DNA of 64,000 nt from Legionellaceae bacterium (GTDB taxonomy: Bacteria; Pseudomonadota; Gammaproteobacteria; Legionellales; Legionellaceae). A model generated the notes under the pieces. That model was not told the DNA's origin. It did no database searches and saw nothing but the letters and a program-made list of their open reading frames with translations. Location: positions 60,696 to 124,695 of the forward strand of contig JAFIFT010000025.1 of assembly GCA_020831865.1 (NCBI GenBank). Direction: 5' to 3'. This document shows, in pieces, positions 27,782 to 38,456 of this stretch; the first letter of the stretch is position 1; each line of letters begins with the position of its first letter. The translations under genes were made by a program, and so were the position numbers.

Positions 27782-28902
27782 GTGCGGTTCTCCGTTTTCA
27801 GCCAGGGGGAGTTTTGTCCGTCATGGCATATCAGTGTTTGCTGAATAATGGCATCTTCGGGGTCAAGGCACAGGCTGTCTGTGTCGTTTTTTATTAATAA
27901 TTTGGTGAATTGAAAAAGATTATTGGCGTATAGCTCACTGGCAGTGGTGGGCAACATACCTGCCAAATTACTATATCCCAGAATGTGAATATCAGAGACG
28001 ATAGTTTCACTATCTTTGATACTGTAAGCGCAGTTGCCTCCCCTTGCGGTGGCCATGTCAACAATTACCGAGCCTGGTTTCATGGCTTTAATGGTGGAGG
28101 CATGAATGAGTTTGGGGGCTGGGCGGTTGGGGATGAGAGCTGTTGTAATAATAATATCGGAGGTTCGGGCGTGCTCATCGATTAATGCGGCCTGTAGTTT
28201 TTGATAATGCTCACTGGTTTCACTGGCATAGCCGTCTGCGGTTTCCAGATCTTCCGCACTGACTTCGATAAACTCAGCCCCTAAACTTTCAACTTGCTCC
28301 CGGGCCGCCTGGCGAACATCAAAAGCACTCACCGCCGCTCCCAGTCGTTTTGCTGTCGCTATCGCCTGTAATCCGGCTACACCAGCCCCTAAAACCAGTA
28401 CTTTCGCAGGATGAATCATCCCGGCTGCCGTCATCATCATGGGTACGGCTCTTTGATAGGTATTGACCGCGAGAACAACAGCCTTATAGCCGGCAAGATT
28501 GCTTTGAGATGATAAAACATCCATAGCCTGTGCCCGGCTGATGCGTGGTATTTTATTCATATTGATTAATGACAGGGAATGTTTGAGGCAGCTTTTAATA
28601 AAGTTGCTATCCTGGTCCTCGTCAATTTGGGTGAGAATAATGCAGCCAGGAGCCAGGTATTTCAGAACACGAGGGCTCGGAGGGTTCACACAAAGCAGAA
28701 GGTTTGTGTCCGGGAGCACCGTTTTTAACTTGCCAACACTGGCTCCATGTTCGGTATAGCTCGGATTGGGAAACCCGGCTTTGCTGCCGGCATTATCTTC
28801 ACAGCTTATGCTGAAACCGGCACGCTTGTACTGTGAAAGCAGACTTGGCGTGAGTGCTACTCTGCTTTCAGGCGGTCGTTCACATATTGTAGCGACTTTC
28901 AT
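27778..28902 (-). CDS. pntAA: NAD(P) transhydrogenase subunit alpha part 1
   Basis: Soluble NAD(H)-binding domain I. 374 residues of the alanine dehydrogenase/PNT fold: E-R-P-P-E-S-R-V-A near 8, the nucleotide-binding [11 protein letters not shown] near 170-180, and [10 protein letters not shown] near 270. An AAGGATTTTT ribosome site precedes the ATG. First gene of the minus-strand pnt operon; the last ~25 residues may form the linker that would join domain II in fused proteins. Confidence 0.95.
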   Translation of the reverse strand: MKVATICERPPESRVALTPSLLSQYKRAGFSISCEDNAGSKAGFPNPSYTEHGASVGKLKTVLPDTNLLLCVNPPSPRVLKYLAPGCIILTQIDEDQDSNFIKSCLKHSLSLINMNKIPRISRAQAMDVLSSQSNLAGYKAVVLAVNTYQRAVPMMMTAAGMIHPAKVLVLGAGVAGLQAIATAKRLGAAVSAFDVRQAAREQVESLGAEFIEVSAEDLETADGYASETSEHYQKLQAALIDEHARTSDIIITTALIPNRPAPKLIHASTIKAMKPGSVIVDMATARGGNCAYSIKDSETIVSDIHILGYSNLAGMLPTTASELYANNLFQFTKLLIKNDTDSLCLDPEDAIIQQTLICHDGQNSPWLKTENRT

Positions 28903-29205
28903 AAAAATCCTTTTTGTGAAAAATTGCTGAACGAGGGTACTGGAGACGAAAGGCCAACAGACCCTAAAGGTAGCTTGATAAGTACCGTGTACTGGTTGAC
29001 TTGGCCGATATCAGTCAGATTCCCCTGACTATGTTGACGGAAAAGTAACCCATTCATTTATAATAATAAAAGAATATCACAAGGATTTCCATAGCTCTAC
29101 CTTTTATTTTCAGACATTCACAATGTTGGGGGCCGGGCAGTAGAGGAGGGGTAGTTGATAACGATGAGTGGGCTGCATGCGTCAATGCGTCGGGTTCCGC
29201 AGTGT
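28903..29205. other. Intergenic region between pntAA and pdxB
   Basis: No gene seen. Contains the pntAA leader, a solo CTGTTGG-type repeat end (28949-28965), and an AT-rich block near 29060-29085 that may hold the pnt promoter on the minus strand. Confidence 0.45.
28949..28965. repeat. Solo end of the CTGTTGG-type inverted repeat
   Basis: AAAGGCCAACAGACCCT, the reverse complement of AGGGTCTGTTGG plus CCTTT, matching the terminal repeat of the 14692-14781 element. Confidence 0.45.
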
Positions 29206-30240
29206 TTAGCCTGGGTGTCTTGCGCTTTTCCAGAGCAGATTGTGGCGAAAATTATGCGCAGCGCGCAGGGTTTTAAAATCCTGTGCAATAGCAAGACTCT
29301 GTTTGAGCGCCAGAGAATCAGACTCGGGGTGATAGTATTGCCGTATTTGCTCTGCCCAGTCCGGTTGGCGGGGATCAATAACAGGAGCAGAGAAAGGATT
29401 TTGCTCGCTGAGTGTAAAGGGCAGTTGATAGAGGATATGTATTTGTCGGGCCAGGTTGATAACGGCGTTCATTTTGCCTTCGATGGTATGTCCGGCAATG
29501 TGTGGAGTGGCTAATTTACAATCTTGTAGAAGTCGGTGATTTAACAGGGGTTCATTGCTAAAAACATCCGTGCAATAGTTGCGAATATGCGGTGAGTTGA
29601 CTAACGCCCCTTCATCGACTACATCGCCTCGGGCGGCATTGAGCAGGATGCCCTTGGGGTTAAAATGCTGTAAAAACGCCACATCGATTAAATGATGGCT
29701 GGGAAAGGGAGGCGTCTGATGATAATTACAGTGAATACAAACCAGATCACAATCGTGTAAATCGCTAAGCTGGTATTGCCGATAGCCGGTACGCTTACCA
29801 AGCAGGGGGTCATAGATTTTTAAAGCAAAACCGAGATCGGCAAGCCGTGTTGCCACTTGCTGTCCAACGGCACCATAACCAATCAGACCCGCTGTCTTTC
29901 CCCACCAGTTTTGCTGTGTTTTGAGCCAGGCGAGAACCATACAGACATAATCAGCAACCGCAGGCGCATTGGCCCCCTTGGCTGACAAGCAGGGAATCTG
30001 ACGTTGTCTGAGCCAATCCAGATCCAGATGATTCATGCCACTGCTGGCAGTAGCCAGCAGTTTGATCGAGCTTTTTTCAAGCAGACGGGCATTCACTTTC
30101 AGGGTGGAGCGGCAAAGCAGGATGTCGTGATTGTCCAGTTTTGTTTTTAAATCTTCCTCATGTTGATATGTTTCAACCTGAAAGTCGGCGAAACAGGAAT
30201 GCAGCGCTGGTAAACTGGCATCGGCAAGCAGTCTGATCAT
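29206..30240 (-). CDS. pdxB: Erythronate-4-phosphate dehydrogenase
   Basis: NAD-dependent oxidation of 4-phospho-D-erythronate in the DXP-dependent pyridoxal phosphate pathway; its product is transaminated by SerC, encoded near 10 kb. 344 residues of the D-2-hydroxyacid dehydrogenase family: T-A-S-S-G-M-N-H near 64, G-Y-G-A-V-G-Q-Q near 121, R-G-D-V-V-D near 204, and catalytic His in P-H-I-A-G-H-T-I-E-G-K near 246-256, a PdxB-type signature. Slightly shorter than E. coli PdxB (378). Its start overlaps the stop of the site-2 protease gene. Confidence 0.9.
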   Translation of the reverse strand: MIRLLADASLPALHSCFADFQVETYQHEEDLKTKLDNHDILLCRSTLKVNARLLEKSSIKLLATASSGMNHLDLDWLRQRQIPCLSAKGANAPAVADYVCMVLAWLKTQQNWWGKTAGLIGYGAVGQQVATRLADLGFALKIYDPLLGKRTGYRQYQLSDLHDCDLVCIHCNYHQTPPFPSHHLIDVAFLQHFNPKGILLNAARGDVVDEGALVNSPHIRNYCTDVFSNEPLLNHRLLQDCKLATPHIAGHTIEGKMNAVINLARQIHILYQLPFTLSEQNPFSAPVIDPRQPDWAEQIRQYYHPESDSLALKQSLAIAQDFKTLRAAHNFRHNLLWKSARHPG

Positions 30241-30899
30241 CCGGATATGCCCAGTAAATGTAACACAAAAGCCCGGCTATACCAGACGAAAGGCAGAAGG
30301 GTATGTTTCAAGATACCTGTAGCCAGCAGAGCAATCAGAATAAAAATACCATATGGTTCTAAAGTATAATAAGAGCTGACCCAGCGGGGGGGCATGAGCC
30401 AGGCGGCGATACGACTGCCATCCAATGGGGGAATGGGCAGGAGATTCAGAAAGGCAAGCACCAGATTAATGATGATGCCAAAGTGCGCCATTTGTTCGAA
30501 AAACGCAAGGTTTTGGGTGAGGTCGCCGCTAGATATCACTACTACTTTCAGGAGCATGGCCCATAATAAGACCATTAAAAAATTGGCAGCCGGGCCAGCA
30601 AAACTGACCAGAGCCATATGCGGCAGAGGCTTTTGAAAGTTGGCGGCATTGACCGGAACCGGCTTTGCCCAACCGAGGGTAAATTGAAAATTACTTAATA
30701 TGAGCAGTGCAATAGGAAAAAGCACGGTTCCAATCCAATCAATATGGCGCAGAGGATTAAGGCTGAGACGGCCTTGCTGTTTTGCTGTACTATCCCCCAG
30801 CGCGTCAGCGACATAGGCGTGAGAAGCCTCGTGTAAAGTGATACCCAGTAAGATAGGAATAACCCACAGGGCAATATTTTCAAAGATAGTGAAGTGCAT
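30237..30899 (-). CDS. Site-2 protease family (M50) membrane protein
   Basis: 220 residues with about six membrane segments. H-E-A-S-H near residue 23-27 is the zinc-binding HExxH. The N-L-L-P-I-P-P-L-D-G-S segment near 153-163 supplies the third zinc ligand, Asp, in the LDG motif. No PDZ domain, so it belongs to the short M50 group rather than RseP. Intramembrane proteolysis is expected, substrate unknown. Coupled to pdxB by a four-base overlap. Confidence 0.87.
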   Translation of the reverse strand: MHFTIFENIALWVIPILLGITLHEASHAYVADALGDSTAKQQGRLSLNPLRHIDWIGTVLFPIALLILSNFQFTLGWAKPVPVNAANFQKPLPHMALVSFAGPAANFLMVLLWAMLLKVVVISSGDLTQNLAFFEQMAHFGIIINLVLAFLNLLPIPPLDGSRIAAWLMPPRWVSSYYTLEPYGIFILIALLATGILKHTLLPFVWYSRAFVLHLLGISG

Positions 30900-31389
30900 G
30901 AATACCGTTCTTTATGGTCGTATGAGCGCATATTTTAAAGGATTATTGCTAAAAATGTAATGCTATTGGCACTGTATCAGTCATTCCCGCTTAATTTAAT
31001 GAAAAGCTCACTCCCCGGAATGATTTAAATTTCAACCAAAAAAGCGGCTACAACACCAAATTCCCATTTTCAAGTCGAGTCTATCTGCAATAATTTCAGG
31101 CAAAGCCGACGTTACAAACAACAAATATCGCAAATGTCTTGTTTTTTATCACTCTACTGTTATCCAATCAGCCATCCAATTGCACAGGGAGGGGGCAGAT
31201 CATGCCAACTGATAAGTTCAGGACACAAGCGCATCAAAAAAAATTTTTACGAACAAATAGTGATGAATGCACCGAAAACCATTGAGTTGACGTGGTTTTA
31301 GGGGACTGTTGGCACTGTGTTCAGCATGTGAGTACGGACAAGGCGGTGATGGGGGCACGGGTCTTTGGCAACGAACAGACTGGGATGGA
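30900..31389. other. 490-base intergenic region, no gene supported
   Basis: Contains the leader of the site-2 protease gene and long A/T runs. The only candidate is a 27-codon frame at 31203-31286 behind a GGAGGGGGCAG purine run, which I cannot support further. No repeats matching the two dispersed families. Confidence 0.45.
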
Positions 31390-32037
31390 TCATCCTGCTG
31401 CGTATAATTGATGCTGCTGAATGTAGCGTTGGACTTCCGGTGGGCAGTCAAAGGGGAGGTGTTGGCCAGGATGCCGGCGGATAGCGCTTGAGGAGTAGTC
31501 GTATTCGCCGGCATCAAATAATAGGATCGCGCCAGCGGGCTTTTCAACCATGGTGTGTGGATCGCGAGACTCATAGCGTGCCATGAATGCTTGTAATTCG
31601 GCTGAAAATGGCGTGTGCGTAAAGCCTGGGCGTTGTATCACCAGAATATTGGCCAATTGGATTAAGTCCTGCCAATGGTGCCATTGTGGTAATTGGCTGA
31701 AGCTGTCAATGCCCATAATGAGAGTGATAGCTGTGTCCGGTGGATAATGTTGGCGCAGGTACTTAAGCGTATGGATGGTATAAGAGGGTTGGGTGCTGTC
31801 TAACTCATAAGATTCTATCGCAAAGGCATGCGCCGGTTGTAAACGGGCGATGGCCAGTTTCAGCATCGCCAGTCGATGTGCAGCGCTGGCGTGGCTGGGA
31901 TGTTTTAACACCGACTGCTTGCAAGGAATGAAGCGCATTTGGTCTGGTTGGAAGCGATCGTAAATAGCTTGCGCGGTCCACAAATGCCCAAAATGAACAG
32001 GATCAAAACTACCACCATAGATAAACAGGCTAGACAT
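31390..32037 (-). CDS. nadD: Nicotinate-nucleotide adenylyltransferase
   Basis: Adenylates nicotinate mononucleotide in NAD synthesis. 215 residues: G-G-S-F-D-P-V-H-F-G-H near 7-17 (nucleotidyltransferase HxGH) and Y-S-S-S-A-I-R near 191 (ISSTxxR equivalent). ATG 32037 was chosen because the family begins just before the GGSFDP motif; the frame is open 13 codons further into holA. Last gene of the lnt-leuS-lptE-holA-nadD cluster. Confidence 0.95.
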   Translation of the reverse strand: MSSLFIYGGSFDPVHFGHLWTAQAIYDRFQPDQMRFIPCKQSVLKHPSHASAAHRLAMLKLAIARLQPAHAFAIESYELDSTQPSYTIHTLKYLRQHYPPDTAITLIMGIDSFSQLPQWHHWQDLIQLANILVIQRPGFTHTPFSAELQAFMARYESRDPHTMVEKPAGAILLFDAGEYDYSSSAIRRHPGQHLPFDCPPEVQRYIQQHQLYAAG

Positions 32038-33070
32038 ATTGCTGCAGCTTTTGTGGATGACACAGGCCCAAGGCAATTTGCTCCAGAGTTTGCTTTAGGG
32101 CGCTCGTTTGACCTGATTTAAGGCAGCTATCTGCCCATAGGCATTGGTTATGCAGTTGTAGTAGCGCTGCTGCATCCAGACGCTGGACAGCCTTCTGATA
32201 GAGTGTATATTTAGCTGGCCATATTTTTAAGGCCTGGCAGGCATCACGCCAGGATTGTGTTCGTGTGTGGAAGTGAAGACGCATCAACTGGCGTATATCA
32301 TTGCCAAGAATCCACAATAAAAGTGGAATTTGGCTCATTTGAATACCCAGCTGGCGGAGAATCTGCAAGGCTTTGGCGGCGTTGCCTGATAAACAGGCGT
32401 CACTAAGTTCAAAGGCTTGAAATTCGGTTTGCTGGTGCAGTTGATTCTGTATCAGAGCAATAGATAAAGGCTCATCTTTCGCCAAGATCAAAACCAGTTT
32501 TTTGATGACTTGATCGGCTGCAAAAAGATTACCCTGGGTATATTGCCCAATCAGTGCCGCCATAGTGGGTTGCGCCGAAGGAAAGATGCGCTGTAGTTCA
32601 CGATATATCCACTGATGAAACTCTCGCTCTTGCAGTGGATATAAGGACAGGACCAGCACATTCGGCTTTTTCTGAAAAGTCGCGACTTCTTTGGCCTTAA
32701 GGAAGGGAGCCTGTAGAAGCAGAATGTGGGGGAATGCCTTTGTTTGCGTCAGTGTTTGCAGACAGGTCTGGCCGTTTTTATCCAGTGTTTTTTTGCTGTA
32801 ACGGACATGATAAAAGCTTTGCGTGCTAAAAAGCGACCGGCTGGATAAGTCCTGAGTCAAACTCTCCCAGTCTTTGGCGCTTCCCTGCAGTTCCCGATAC
32901 TGCCAGTCGAGCCCATCTGTGTCTTCAGCCTGGCTTGCCATATCTCGCCAGGCGGCCTTAATGTCCTGAGTTGCCCGGTCCATCAGAAACTCTTCCTGTC
33001 CGGTCAGAATATACAGAGAGGAAAGGCCGCGCTGCAACTGTTGCGCCAGGCCCGGATACTGAATAAGCAT
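32030..33070 (-). CDS. holA: DNA polymerase III subunit delta
   Basis: Clamp-loader delta subunit that opens the beta clamp. 346 residues (E. coli 343): Y-I-L-T-G-Q-E-E-F-L near 20 in the AAA+-like N-domain, then helical domains II and III. ATG 33070 matches the family start M-x-x-x-Y-P-x-x-L; upstream codons overlap the Cys-rich gene. Overlaps nadD by eight bases. Confidence 0.92.
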   Translation of the reverse strand: MLIQYPGLAQQLQRGLSSLYILTGQEEFLMDRATQDIKAAWRDMASQAEDTDGLDWQYRELQGSAKDWESLTQDLSSRSLFSTQSFYHVRYSKKTLDKNGQTCLQTLTQTKAFPHILLLQAPFLKAKEVATFQKKPNVLVLSLYPLQEREFHQWIYRELQRIFPSAQPTMAALIGQYTQGNLFAADQVIKKLVLILAKDEPLSIALIQNQLHQQTEFQAFELSDACLSGNAAKALQILRQLGIQMSQIPLLLWILGNDIRQLMRLHFHTRTQSWRDACQALKIWPAKYTLYQKAVQRLDAAALLQLHNQCLWADSCLKSGQTSALKQTLEQIALGLCHPQKLQQYV

Positions 33071-33072
33071 GA

Positions 33073-33459
33073 CTAGTTGTGTACAATATGGCAATGACGG
33101 CGCTGGCTGTTGCCATGCATAAATTGCCATTCATCACAAATAGTCATGGCTACATCGCAGGCTTCCGGACCGGTGGCATTAAAGGCTTTACCAGACCCAT
33201 CAACGGCAACGCAGCGATCGCTGCCAAAAGCCGGATCGGCCTGCTCACAAAAGGATTGCGCAGTTTTGCAATGCTGTTTATTCGTGGTATGCGCCAGACA
33301 GTTTTTGCGGGCGTCGATCATGGCTAATCGAGCGCTTTTGCCCATGCCCTGATAGCTTTTTCGATCATAGTCAAAGGCGAAACATTTCCACTGCCCGGGG
33401 GGGAGGGAAAATACGCTGTTACCGCACAGCAGCAAAAGAACGATTATTTTTTTTTTCAT
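33073..33459 (-). CDS. Small Cys-rich exported protein, function unknown
   Basis: 128 residues: a short basic N-terminus and hydrophobic core (1-18) form a signal peptide cleaved near V-F-S-L. The mature part has eight Cys and the segments W-K-C-F-A-F-D, Y-x-G-M-G-K-S-A-R-x-A-M-I-D-A, and C-V-A-V-D-G-S-G. The pattern suggests a disulfide-stabilised periplasmic protein. It sits tightly between lptE (four-base overlap) and holA (three-base gap), so it is cotranscribed with LPS transport and replication genes. I do not recognise a named family. Confidence 0.75.
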   Translation of the reverse strand: MKKKIIVLLLLCGNSVFSLPPGQWKCFAFDYDRKSYQGMGKSARLAMIDARKNCLAHTTNKQHCKTAQSFCEQADPAFGSDRCVAVDGSGKAFNATGPEACDVAMTICDEWQFMHGNSQRRHCHIVHN

Positions 33460-33962
33460 GCGCTAATCCTTGTAAGATGAAGACTGAGTTGGCTGATAAT
33501 CTGCATGACCGCCTCATCACGCATTTCGTCTTTCAGCAGTATTTCTTCGTTATCAGAACCCAGTATTTGATTATTATTGATCGTTAATTGTCGGGTTGTC
33601 GAGACAAGCGAGGAAGGAATCAGAATTTTTCCCGATTTTGCTTTAACCAGTTTATAACGCACTTTGTAGATCAGCTGGTATTGCCGGGGTATGGTAGTGG
33701 AGCTGACGGCGGTAATTTGTTCTTTATGCAACTCGTCTTCAATGATCAGCCAATAAATGGCTTCGCTGGCTTCCGTTACGACTTTAATCTGATAGCCGGA
33801 CAAACGCATTGCCAGCGATTTTTCCAGAGCCTGATCGGTACTATGATCGGCTATAACGGCAACCTGGTTAAACCAGGGGGGCAAATTGACTATGCCGCGC
33901 AGGTGAAAACCGCAGGCACTGACTAGCAGCGTAAACCCGAGGATCGCAAGTGAGCGGTACAT
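33456..33962 (-). CDS. lptE: LPS-assembly lipoprotein LptE
   Basis: 168 residues; signal peptide with lipobox V-S-A-C-G-F-H-L-R-G (Cys at 17), the standard LptE N-terminus. LptE plugs the LptD barrel in the outer membrane and helps insert LPS. Located directly after leuS (two-base gap) as in E. coli (leuS-lptE-holA-nadD). Confidence 0.92.
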   Translation of the reverse strand: MYRSLAILGFTLLVSACGFHLRGIVNLPPWFNQVAVIADHSTDQALEKSLAMRLSGYQIKVVTEASEAIYWLIIEDELHKEQITAVSSTTIPRQYQLIYKVRYKLVKAKSGKILIPSSLVSTTRQLTINNNQILGSDNEEILLKDEMRDEAVMQIISQLSLHLTRISA

Positions 33963-33964
33963 CC

Positions 33965-36439
33965 TCAGGCAACTACCAGATTAATTAACTGACGATGGCT
34001 AACCACAATGGCCTTGCGTTCGGTTTTGTCTGCCAAAAAAGTGGCGGCAGCGGTTCGAGCTGCTTTCAGCAAGTCCTCTTCACTGGCTTCCACGCTGGCA
34101 GTGAACTGGGCACGCAGTTTACCATTGACTTGTACCACATAATCGACCATGTCAGTTTTCAGGGCGCTTTTGTCTACTTTGGGCCAGGGGCTATCAATAA
34201 TGGCTTTGTCAAAGCCGCACAGGAGCCACAAATGATGACAGATATGGGGGGTGATGGGAGCCAGCAGGCGCAGCAGAATGCTCATACCTTCATACAGGTA
34301 ATGGCAGTGTAGTTCCGTGCGCTCCGTCAGCGCGCTCAGCTCATTGAAGATTTTCATTGTTGCTGACACTACGGTATTAAACTGCTGCCGCTCATAGTCA
34401 TGGGTTGCCTGTGCGAGCAATTGATGCAGCACTTGACGGGACTTTTTAAGCGCGGCATCGGCCATATCCCAGTCCACGCCATTATTTTCATCTGCATGAA
34501 TATCGTTTATTTCCTGGATGAGATCAAGGTGATCATGGGTGAACGCCCACACTCGCTTCAAGAAGCGATAAGAACCCTCAACAGCGCTATCTGACCATTC
34601 GAGGCTTTGCTCGGGAGGGGAGGCAAACATACTGAACAAACGCGCGGTATCGGCACCATAGGTATCAATCAGATGATTGGGATCGACAATATTACCCACC
34701 GATTTCGACATCTTTTGCCCATCTTTGAGCACCATGCCCTGGGTCAGCAGCGCGCGGAAGGGCTCATCTGAATTCACCAGACCCTCATCACGCATTAATT
34801 TGTGGAAAAAACGAGCATAGAGCAGATGCATTACCGCGTGTTCGATACCACCGATATACTGGTCAACCGGTGTCCAATATTTGGCGCGGTCATCGAGCAT
34901 GGCATTATCCTGGTTTTTACAGGTAAAACGGGCATAATACCAGGATGACTCCATAAAGGTGTCAAAGGTATCCGTTTCCCTTTGCGCATCATGCCCGCAT
35001 TTGGGACAATTTGTATGTAGAAATTCTTCGCACTGAGCCAGCGGTGAGCCATTACCACTAAAGTGAACCTTTTCCGGCAATACCACCGGTAATTCCTCTT
35101 CCGGCACCGGTACGATACCGCATTGTTCACAATGGATCATGGGGATAGGAGCTCCCCAATACCGTTGCCTTGAGACTCCCCAATCGCGTAAACGGTAGTT
35201 TACCGTCATCTTACCCAGTTGCTTTTCTTGCAGATATTGGCTGATTTGACTGATAGCATCATCAGAGGCCAATCCATTAAATTGTGCCGAATGCACCAAA
35301 ACGCCCAGACCCGTGTAGGCTGATGCACTAAAATCATGTGCTTTGTCAGCCGGGGGCTGAATGACCACGGGTACCGGCAGATGATATTTTTGTGCAAACT
35401 CCCAATCGCGTTGATCATGTGCCGGTACGGACATCACGGCACCGGAGCCATATTGCATCAAAACGAAGTTGGCAATCCAAATTGGTATGCGTTCACCCGT
35501 TAAAGGATGCAGGGCAAAAAAGTCAGTGGCAATGCCTTTCTTTTCCATTGTGGCCAGTTCTGCCTCTGCCATTTTAATACCCTGGCAGCTGTCAATAAAA
35601 TCTTGTACGGCGGGATTATTCTGGGCCGCTTCTTTTGCCAGAGGATGATCGGCTGCTATGGCCAGATAACTGACACCATAGAGCGTATCGGGTCGGGTGG
35701 TGTAGACTTTTAATCGTTTACTTATCCCTTCGACCGAAAAATAAATATCACAACCTTCGGAACGGCCAATCCAGTTGCGTTGCATGAGCTTGACCTGTTC
35801 GGGCCAATGTGGCAGTTGTTCCAGTCCGTCCAGTAATTCTTCCGCATAAGCCGTAATTTTAAGAAACCATTGTGGTATTTCACGTCGTTCCACCAAGGCA
35901 CCGGAACGCCAGCCTCGCCCATCAATGACTTGCTCATTGGCCAGAACGGTTTGATCCACAGGATCCCAGTTGACGACGGAATTTTTCTTATACACCAGAC
36001 CTTTTTCAAATAGCCGAATAAAAAACCATTGCTCCCAACGGTAGTATTCTGGATCGCTGGTTGAAAATTCACGCTTCCAGTCGTAGGCATTTCCCAGGCG
36101 TAAAAACTGTTTTTTCATGGAGGCAATGTTTTTTGCTGTCCATTCCGCCGGATGAATCCCGTGTTTGATTGCCGCATTTTCAGCAGGTAGTCCAAAAGCA
36201 TCCCAGCCAATAGGCTGCAGAACATTTTTACCCTGCGCGCGCTGGTAGCGGCTAATAACATCGCCCAAAGTATAATTGCGCACATGCCCCATATGCAATG
36301 TGCCACTGGGATAGGGGAACATGCACAGGGCGTAAAACTTCTCACGATTTAAATCTTCGTTGACGTTAAAGCATTGCTTTTTTTGCCAGTAATGCTGAGC
36401 TGCCGCTTCAACTTTACCGGGTTTATAACTGGTATCCAT
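33965..36439 (-). CDS. leuS: Leucyl-tRNA synthetase
   Basis: Charges tRNA-Leu. 824 residues, class I: HIGH motif as H-M-G-H in [14 protein letters not shown] near 42-54, CP1 editing domain with T-T-R-P-D-T-L near 228, Zn-type C-x2-C pairs (CEQCG, CPKCG) between ~425 and 475, and K-M-S-K-S near 583. The ATG at 36439 matches the family start; the frame is open 20 codons further. Confidence 0.97.
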   Translation of the reverse strand: MDTSYKPGKVEAAAQHYWQKKQCFNVNEDLNREKFYALCMFPYPSGTLHMGHVRNYTLGDVISRYQRAQGKNVLQPIGWDAFGLPAENAAIKHGIHPAEWTAKNIASMKKQFLRLGNAYDWKREFSTSDPEYYRWEQWFFIRLFEKGLVYKKNSVVNWDPVDQTVLANEQVIDGRGWRSGALVERREIPQWFLKITAYAEELLDGLEQLPHWPEQVKLMQRNWIGRSEGCDIYFSVEGISKRLKVYTTRPDTLYGVSYLAIAADHPLAKEAAQNNPAVQDFIDSCQGIKMAEAELATMEKKGIATDFFALHPLTGERIPIWIANFVLMQYGSGAVMSVPAHDQRDWEFAQKYHLPVPVVIQPPADKAHDFSASAYTGLGVLVHSAQFNGLASDDAISQISQYLQEKQLGKMTVNYRLRDWGVSRQRYWGAPIPMIHCEQCGIVPVPEEELPVVLPEKVHFSGNGSPLAQCEEFLHTNCPKCGHDAQRETDTFDTFMESSWYYARFTCKNQDNAMLDDRAKYWTPVDQYIGGIEHAVMHLLYARFFHKLMRDEGLVNSDEPFRALLTQGMVLKDGQKMSKSVGNIVDPNHLIDTYGADTARLFSMFASPPEQSLEWSDSAVEGSYRFLKRVWAFTHDHLDLIQEINDIHADENNGVDWDMADAALKKSRQVLHQLLAQATHDYERQQFNTVVSATMKIFNELSALTERTELHCHYLYEGMSILLRLLAPITPHICHHLWLLCGFDKAIIDSPWPKVDKSALKTDMVDYVVQVNGKLRAQFTASVEASEEDLLKAARTAAATFLADKTERKAIVVSHRQLINLVVA

Positions 36440-36513
36440 AGTATTTGTTTTTCTCTCAACATGGATGCTAAGGATAACGTCTCTTGGCGCTGCCAGCAAT
36501 AGTAAAAAGGTGA

Positions 36514-38067
36514 CTATTTTTCTTGACTTTTTATGCCAGTAAATGGAATTCCTGGTTCACTGGTCCATTTCCGCCCTATTGACAGGAGGTGTTGTGCCAG
36601 ACTGAGCAGTAGAATCAGGCTGAGAAAGCCAAATGCCGGCCAGTCTCCCCAGCGAATCCAGGGGGTAGAGCCTTGCACTGGAAATATGCTGGCCTCGAGT
36701 ATTCCGGAGCTAAAGGCAGGGAGGCTGCTGACAATGGTGCCTTTGCTGTCAATGACGGAGGATAAGCCATCATTATTGGCCATAATTTGATAGCGTGCGC
36801 TTTGCACGGAACGTACCTGTGCCATTTGCTGTTGTTGATAGGGGGCCAGTGAGGCCCCAAACCAGCCATCGTCACTGATGGATACTATCCACTGGCTGGC
36901 GGGAAGCTGCTGACGCAACAGATTGCCATAGGCCAGCTCATAACAAATCAGGCTGGCAAAAGGCCGTCGGTGGGCACTGGCCAGGGTTTGTTGCGCCACA
37001 CCGGACTGCATATTGGCACTTTGCAAGGGTGCCCACTGAGAAAGCACGGCAAACGGCTGCGGGATGTATTCCCCAAAAGGAACCAGATGCCGTTTGTAAT
37101 AATGGCCGCTGCCGCGACCCAGCACTTGCAGACTGTTATAGTAGACGCTGGTGTTTTCCACCTGCTTTTCCTCGGGAATACCCAGAATGACGGCAGCACC
37201 GGCTTTTTTCGCTTGCTGGTCGAGGTGTCGCAAATACTGTTCCACATATTCGGCGGGCAGGGGAATGGCCGACTCTGGTAAAACAATCAATTTTTTACGT
37301 AGTGTTTGGGTGATTTTTTCCTGATAGTCATCCAGTATTTGCCAGTATAAACGTTCATCCCATTTATCGCGCATGGATACATTGGATTGGATGACCGCAA
37401 CACTCAAAGGTGTTTTTTCATCAATACGCACCCATTGCCTGGAGGCCAGTAGCATGGGGGTGGTAAATATGACGACTATCAGGATTTGGGCGGTCAGGCG
37501 AACCAATCCGCTGCTTAAAAATAGCTGGCTGAAAAGAGCGGCAGCCAAAGCAGTCAGGATACCAACACCATATACGCCTATGATCGGTAGAAGATGTGCC
37601 AGGGACGTATCGATTTGCGAAAAACCAATCAGCAGCCAGGGAAAGCCCCCCATCAATTCTGCGCGCGCGATTTCAAAAAGCGTCCACAAAGCGGCGAACT
37701 GCAGCGCTGACCTCAGGCTGGTCTGTTTGCCGGCGCAGTAGCGGAAGCACAGGGCAAAAATAGCGGTGTATAAAGATAAAAAGAGAATAAAAAGGAGGGT
37801 TATCAGTGTACTGACCAGCACATTGAGGTGTCCGTAATCATGGATGGAGTTCCAAACCCAGGAGACACCCAATCCAAAATAGCCGATGCCAAAGCAAAAC
37901 CCCAACAGAAAGGGATTCTGCCTTTTACAAACGAGCTGTCTATGAAAGAGTGCCAGACTCACGATGACGAATACGGGCCAGTGAAAAGGCGCAAAGCCAA
38001 GCGGTAGCAGCAGACCGGCAAGGAAGACCAGACTATAGGTTTTCATGTGATGGAACAAAATGCTCAT
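36514..38067 (-). CDS. lnt: Apolipoprotein N-acyltransferase
   Basis: Adds the third acyl chain to lipoproteins at the inner membrane. 517 residues: about seven membrane segments up to ~200, a periplasmic nitrilase-like domain, and a C-terminal membrane segment (~475-500). The triad is visible as Glu in V-L-P-E-S-A-I-P near 262, a Lys after G-I-P-E-E near 310-330, and Cys in S-L-I-C-Y-E-L-A-Y near 378. Heads the minus-strand cluster with leuS and lptE. Confidence 0.94.
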   Translation of the reverse strand: MSILFHHMKTYSLVFLAGLLLPLGFAPFHWPVFVIVSLALFHRQLVCKRQNPFLLGFCFGIGYFGLGVSWVWNSIHDYGHLNVLVSTLITLLFILFLSLYTAIFALCFRYCAGKQTSLRSALQFAALWTLFEIARAELMGGFPWLLIGFSQIDTSLAHLLPIIGVYGVGILTALAAALFSQLFLSSGLVRLTAQILIVVIFTTPMLLASRQWVRIDEKTPLSVAVIQSNVSMRDKWDERLYWQILDDYQEKITQTLRKKLIVLPESAIPLPAEYVEQYLRHLDQQAKKAGAAVILGIPEEKQVENTSVYYNSLQVLGRGSGHYYKRHLVPFGEYIPQPFAVLSQWAPLQSANMQSGVAQQTLASAHRRPFASLICYELAYGNLLRQQLPASQWIVSISDDGWFGASLAPYQQQQMAQVRSVQSARYQIMANNDGLSSVIDSKGTIVSSLPAFSSGILEASIFPVQGSTPWIRWGDWPAFGFLSLILLLSLAQHLLSIGRKWTSEPGIPFTGIKSQEK

Positions 38068-38456
38068 GAACTTCTGACTCGATAAAGCAACACTATACGC
38101 AATTCAATGGCTTATTTCCAGACTCGCAGAGCAGAATCATCCTATTTGGACGCCATTTCGTCAGTCCTGATAGTTTTACATGAGAGGCTATCGACATTTG
38201 CAGCCAAGTTGATGTTTTTTTCAGGGCAAACGTATCCAAATGAACCTTATAAAATCAAAATGCCTTCGTTCCGCGCTTTATGCGCGGAATCCAGCTCCTA
38301 ACTTTATCCAAGAACGTTTGGATACCGCGCATAAAGCGCGGTATATAGGCAAAAAGGAGATTTTTAGTGTTCAGAATTCAGATGCGGTTGCCTTGATGTT
38401 TTTTTACAGAGGTTAGTGTAGGATAAGATTTTTATGGAACCATGGAGTGGCGTGCG
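38068..38456. other. Intergenic region with repeat copy C
   Basis: No gene seen. Divergent leaders of lnt and the saccharopine-dehydrogenase-like gene flank the third ~170 bp repeat. Confidence 0.55.
38223..38392. repeat. MITE-like intergenic repeat, copy C
   Basis: Best-preserved copy of the family. Left end GGGCAAACGTATCCAAATG pairs with right end CAGATGCGGTTGCC. Inner arms TTCCGCGCTTTATGCGCGGAA and ATACCGCGCATAAAGCGCGGTAT are each near-palindromic and also complementary to each other. Confidence 0.75.

Noticed and set aside
31203..31286. 27-codon frame with a purine-rich site upstream
   Set aside because: Too short, with no homology I can recognise; the GGAGGGGG run may be chance.
31218..31574. 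118-codon minus-strand frame overlapping the nadD end
   Set aside because: Mostly a shifted-frame reading of nadD; composition and lack of motifs mark it as a shadow.
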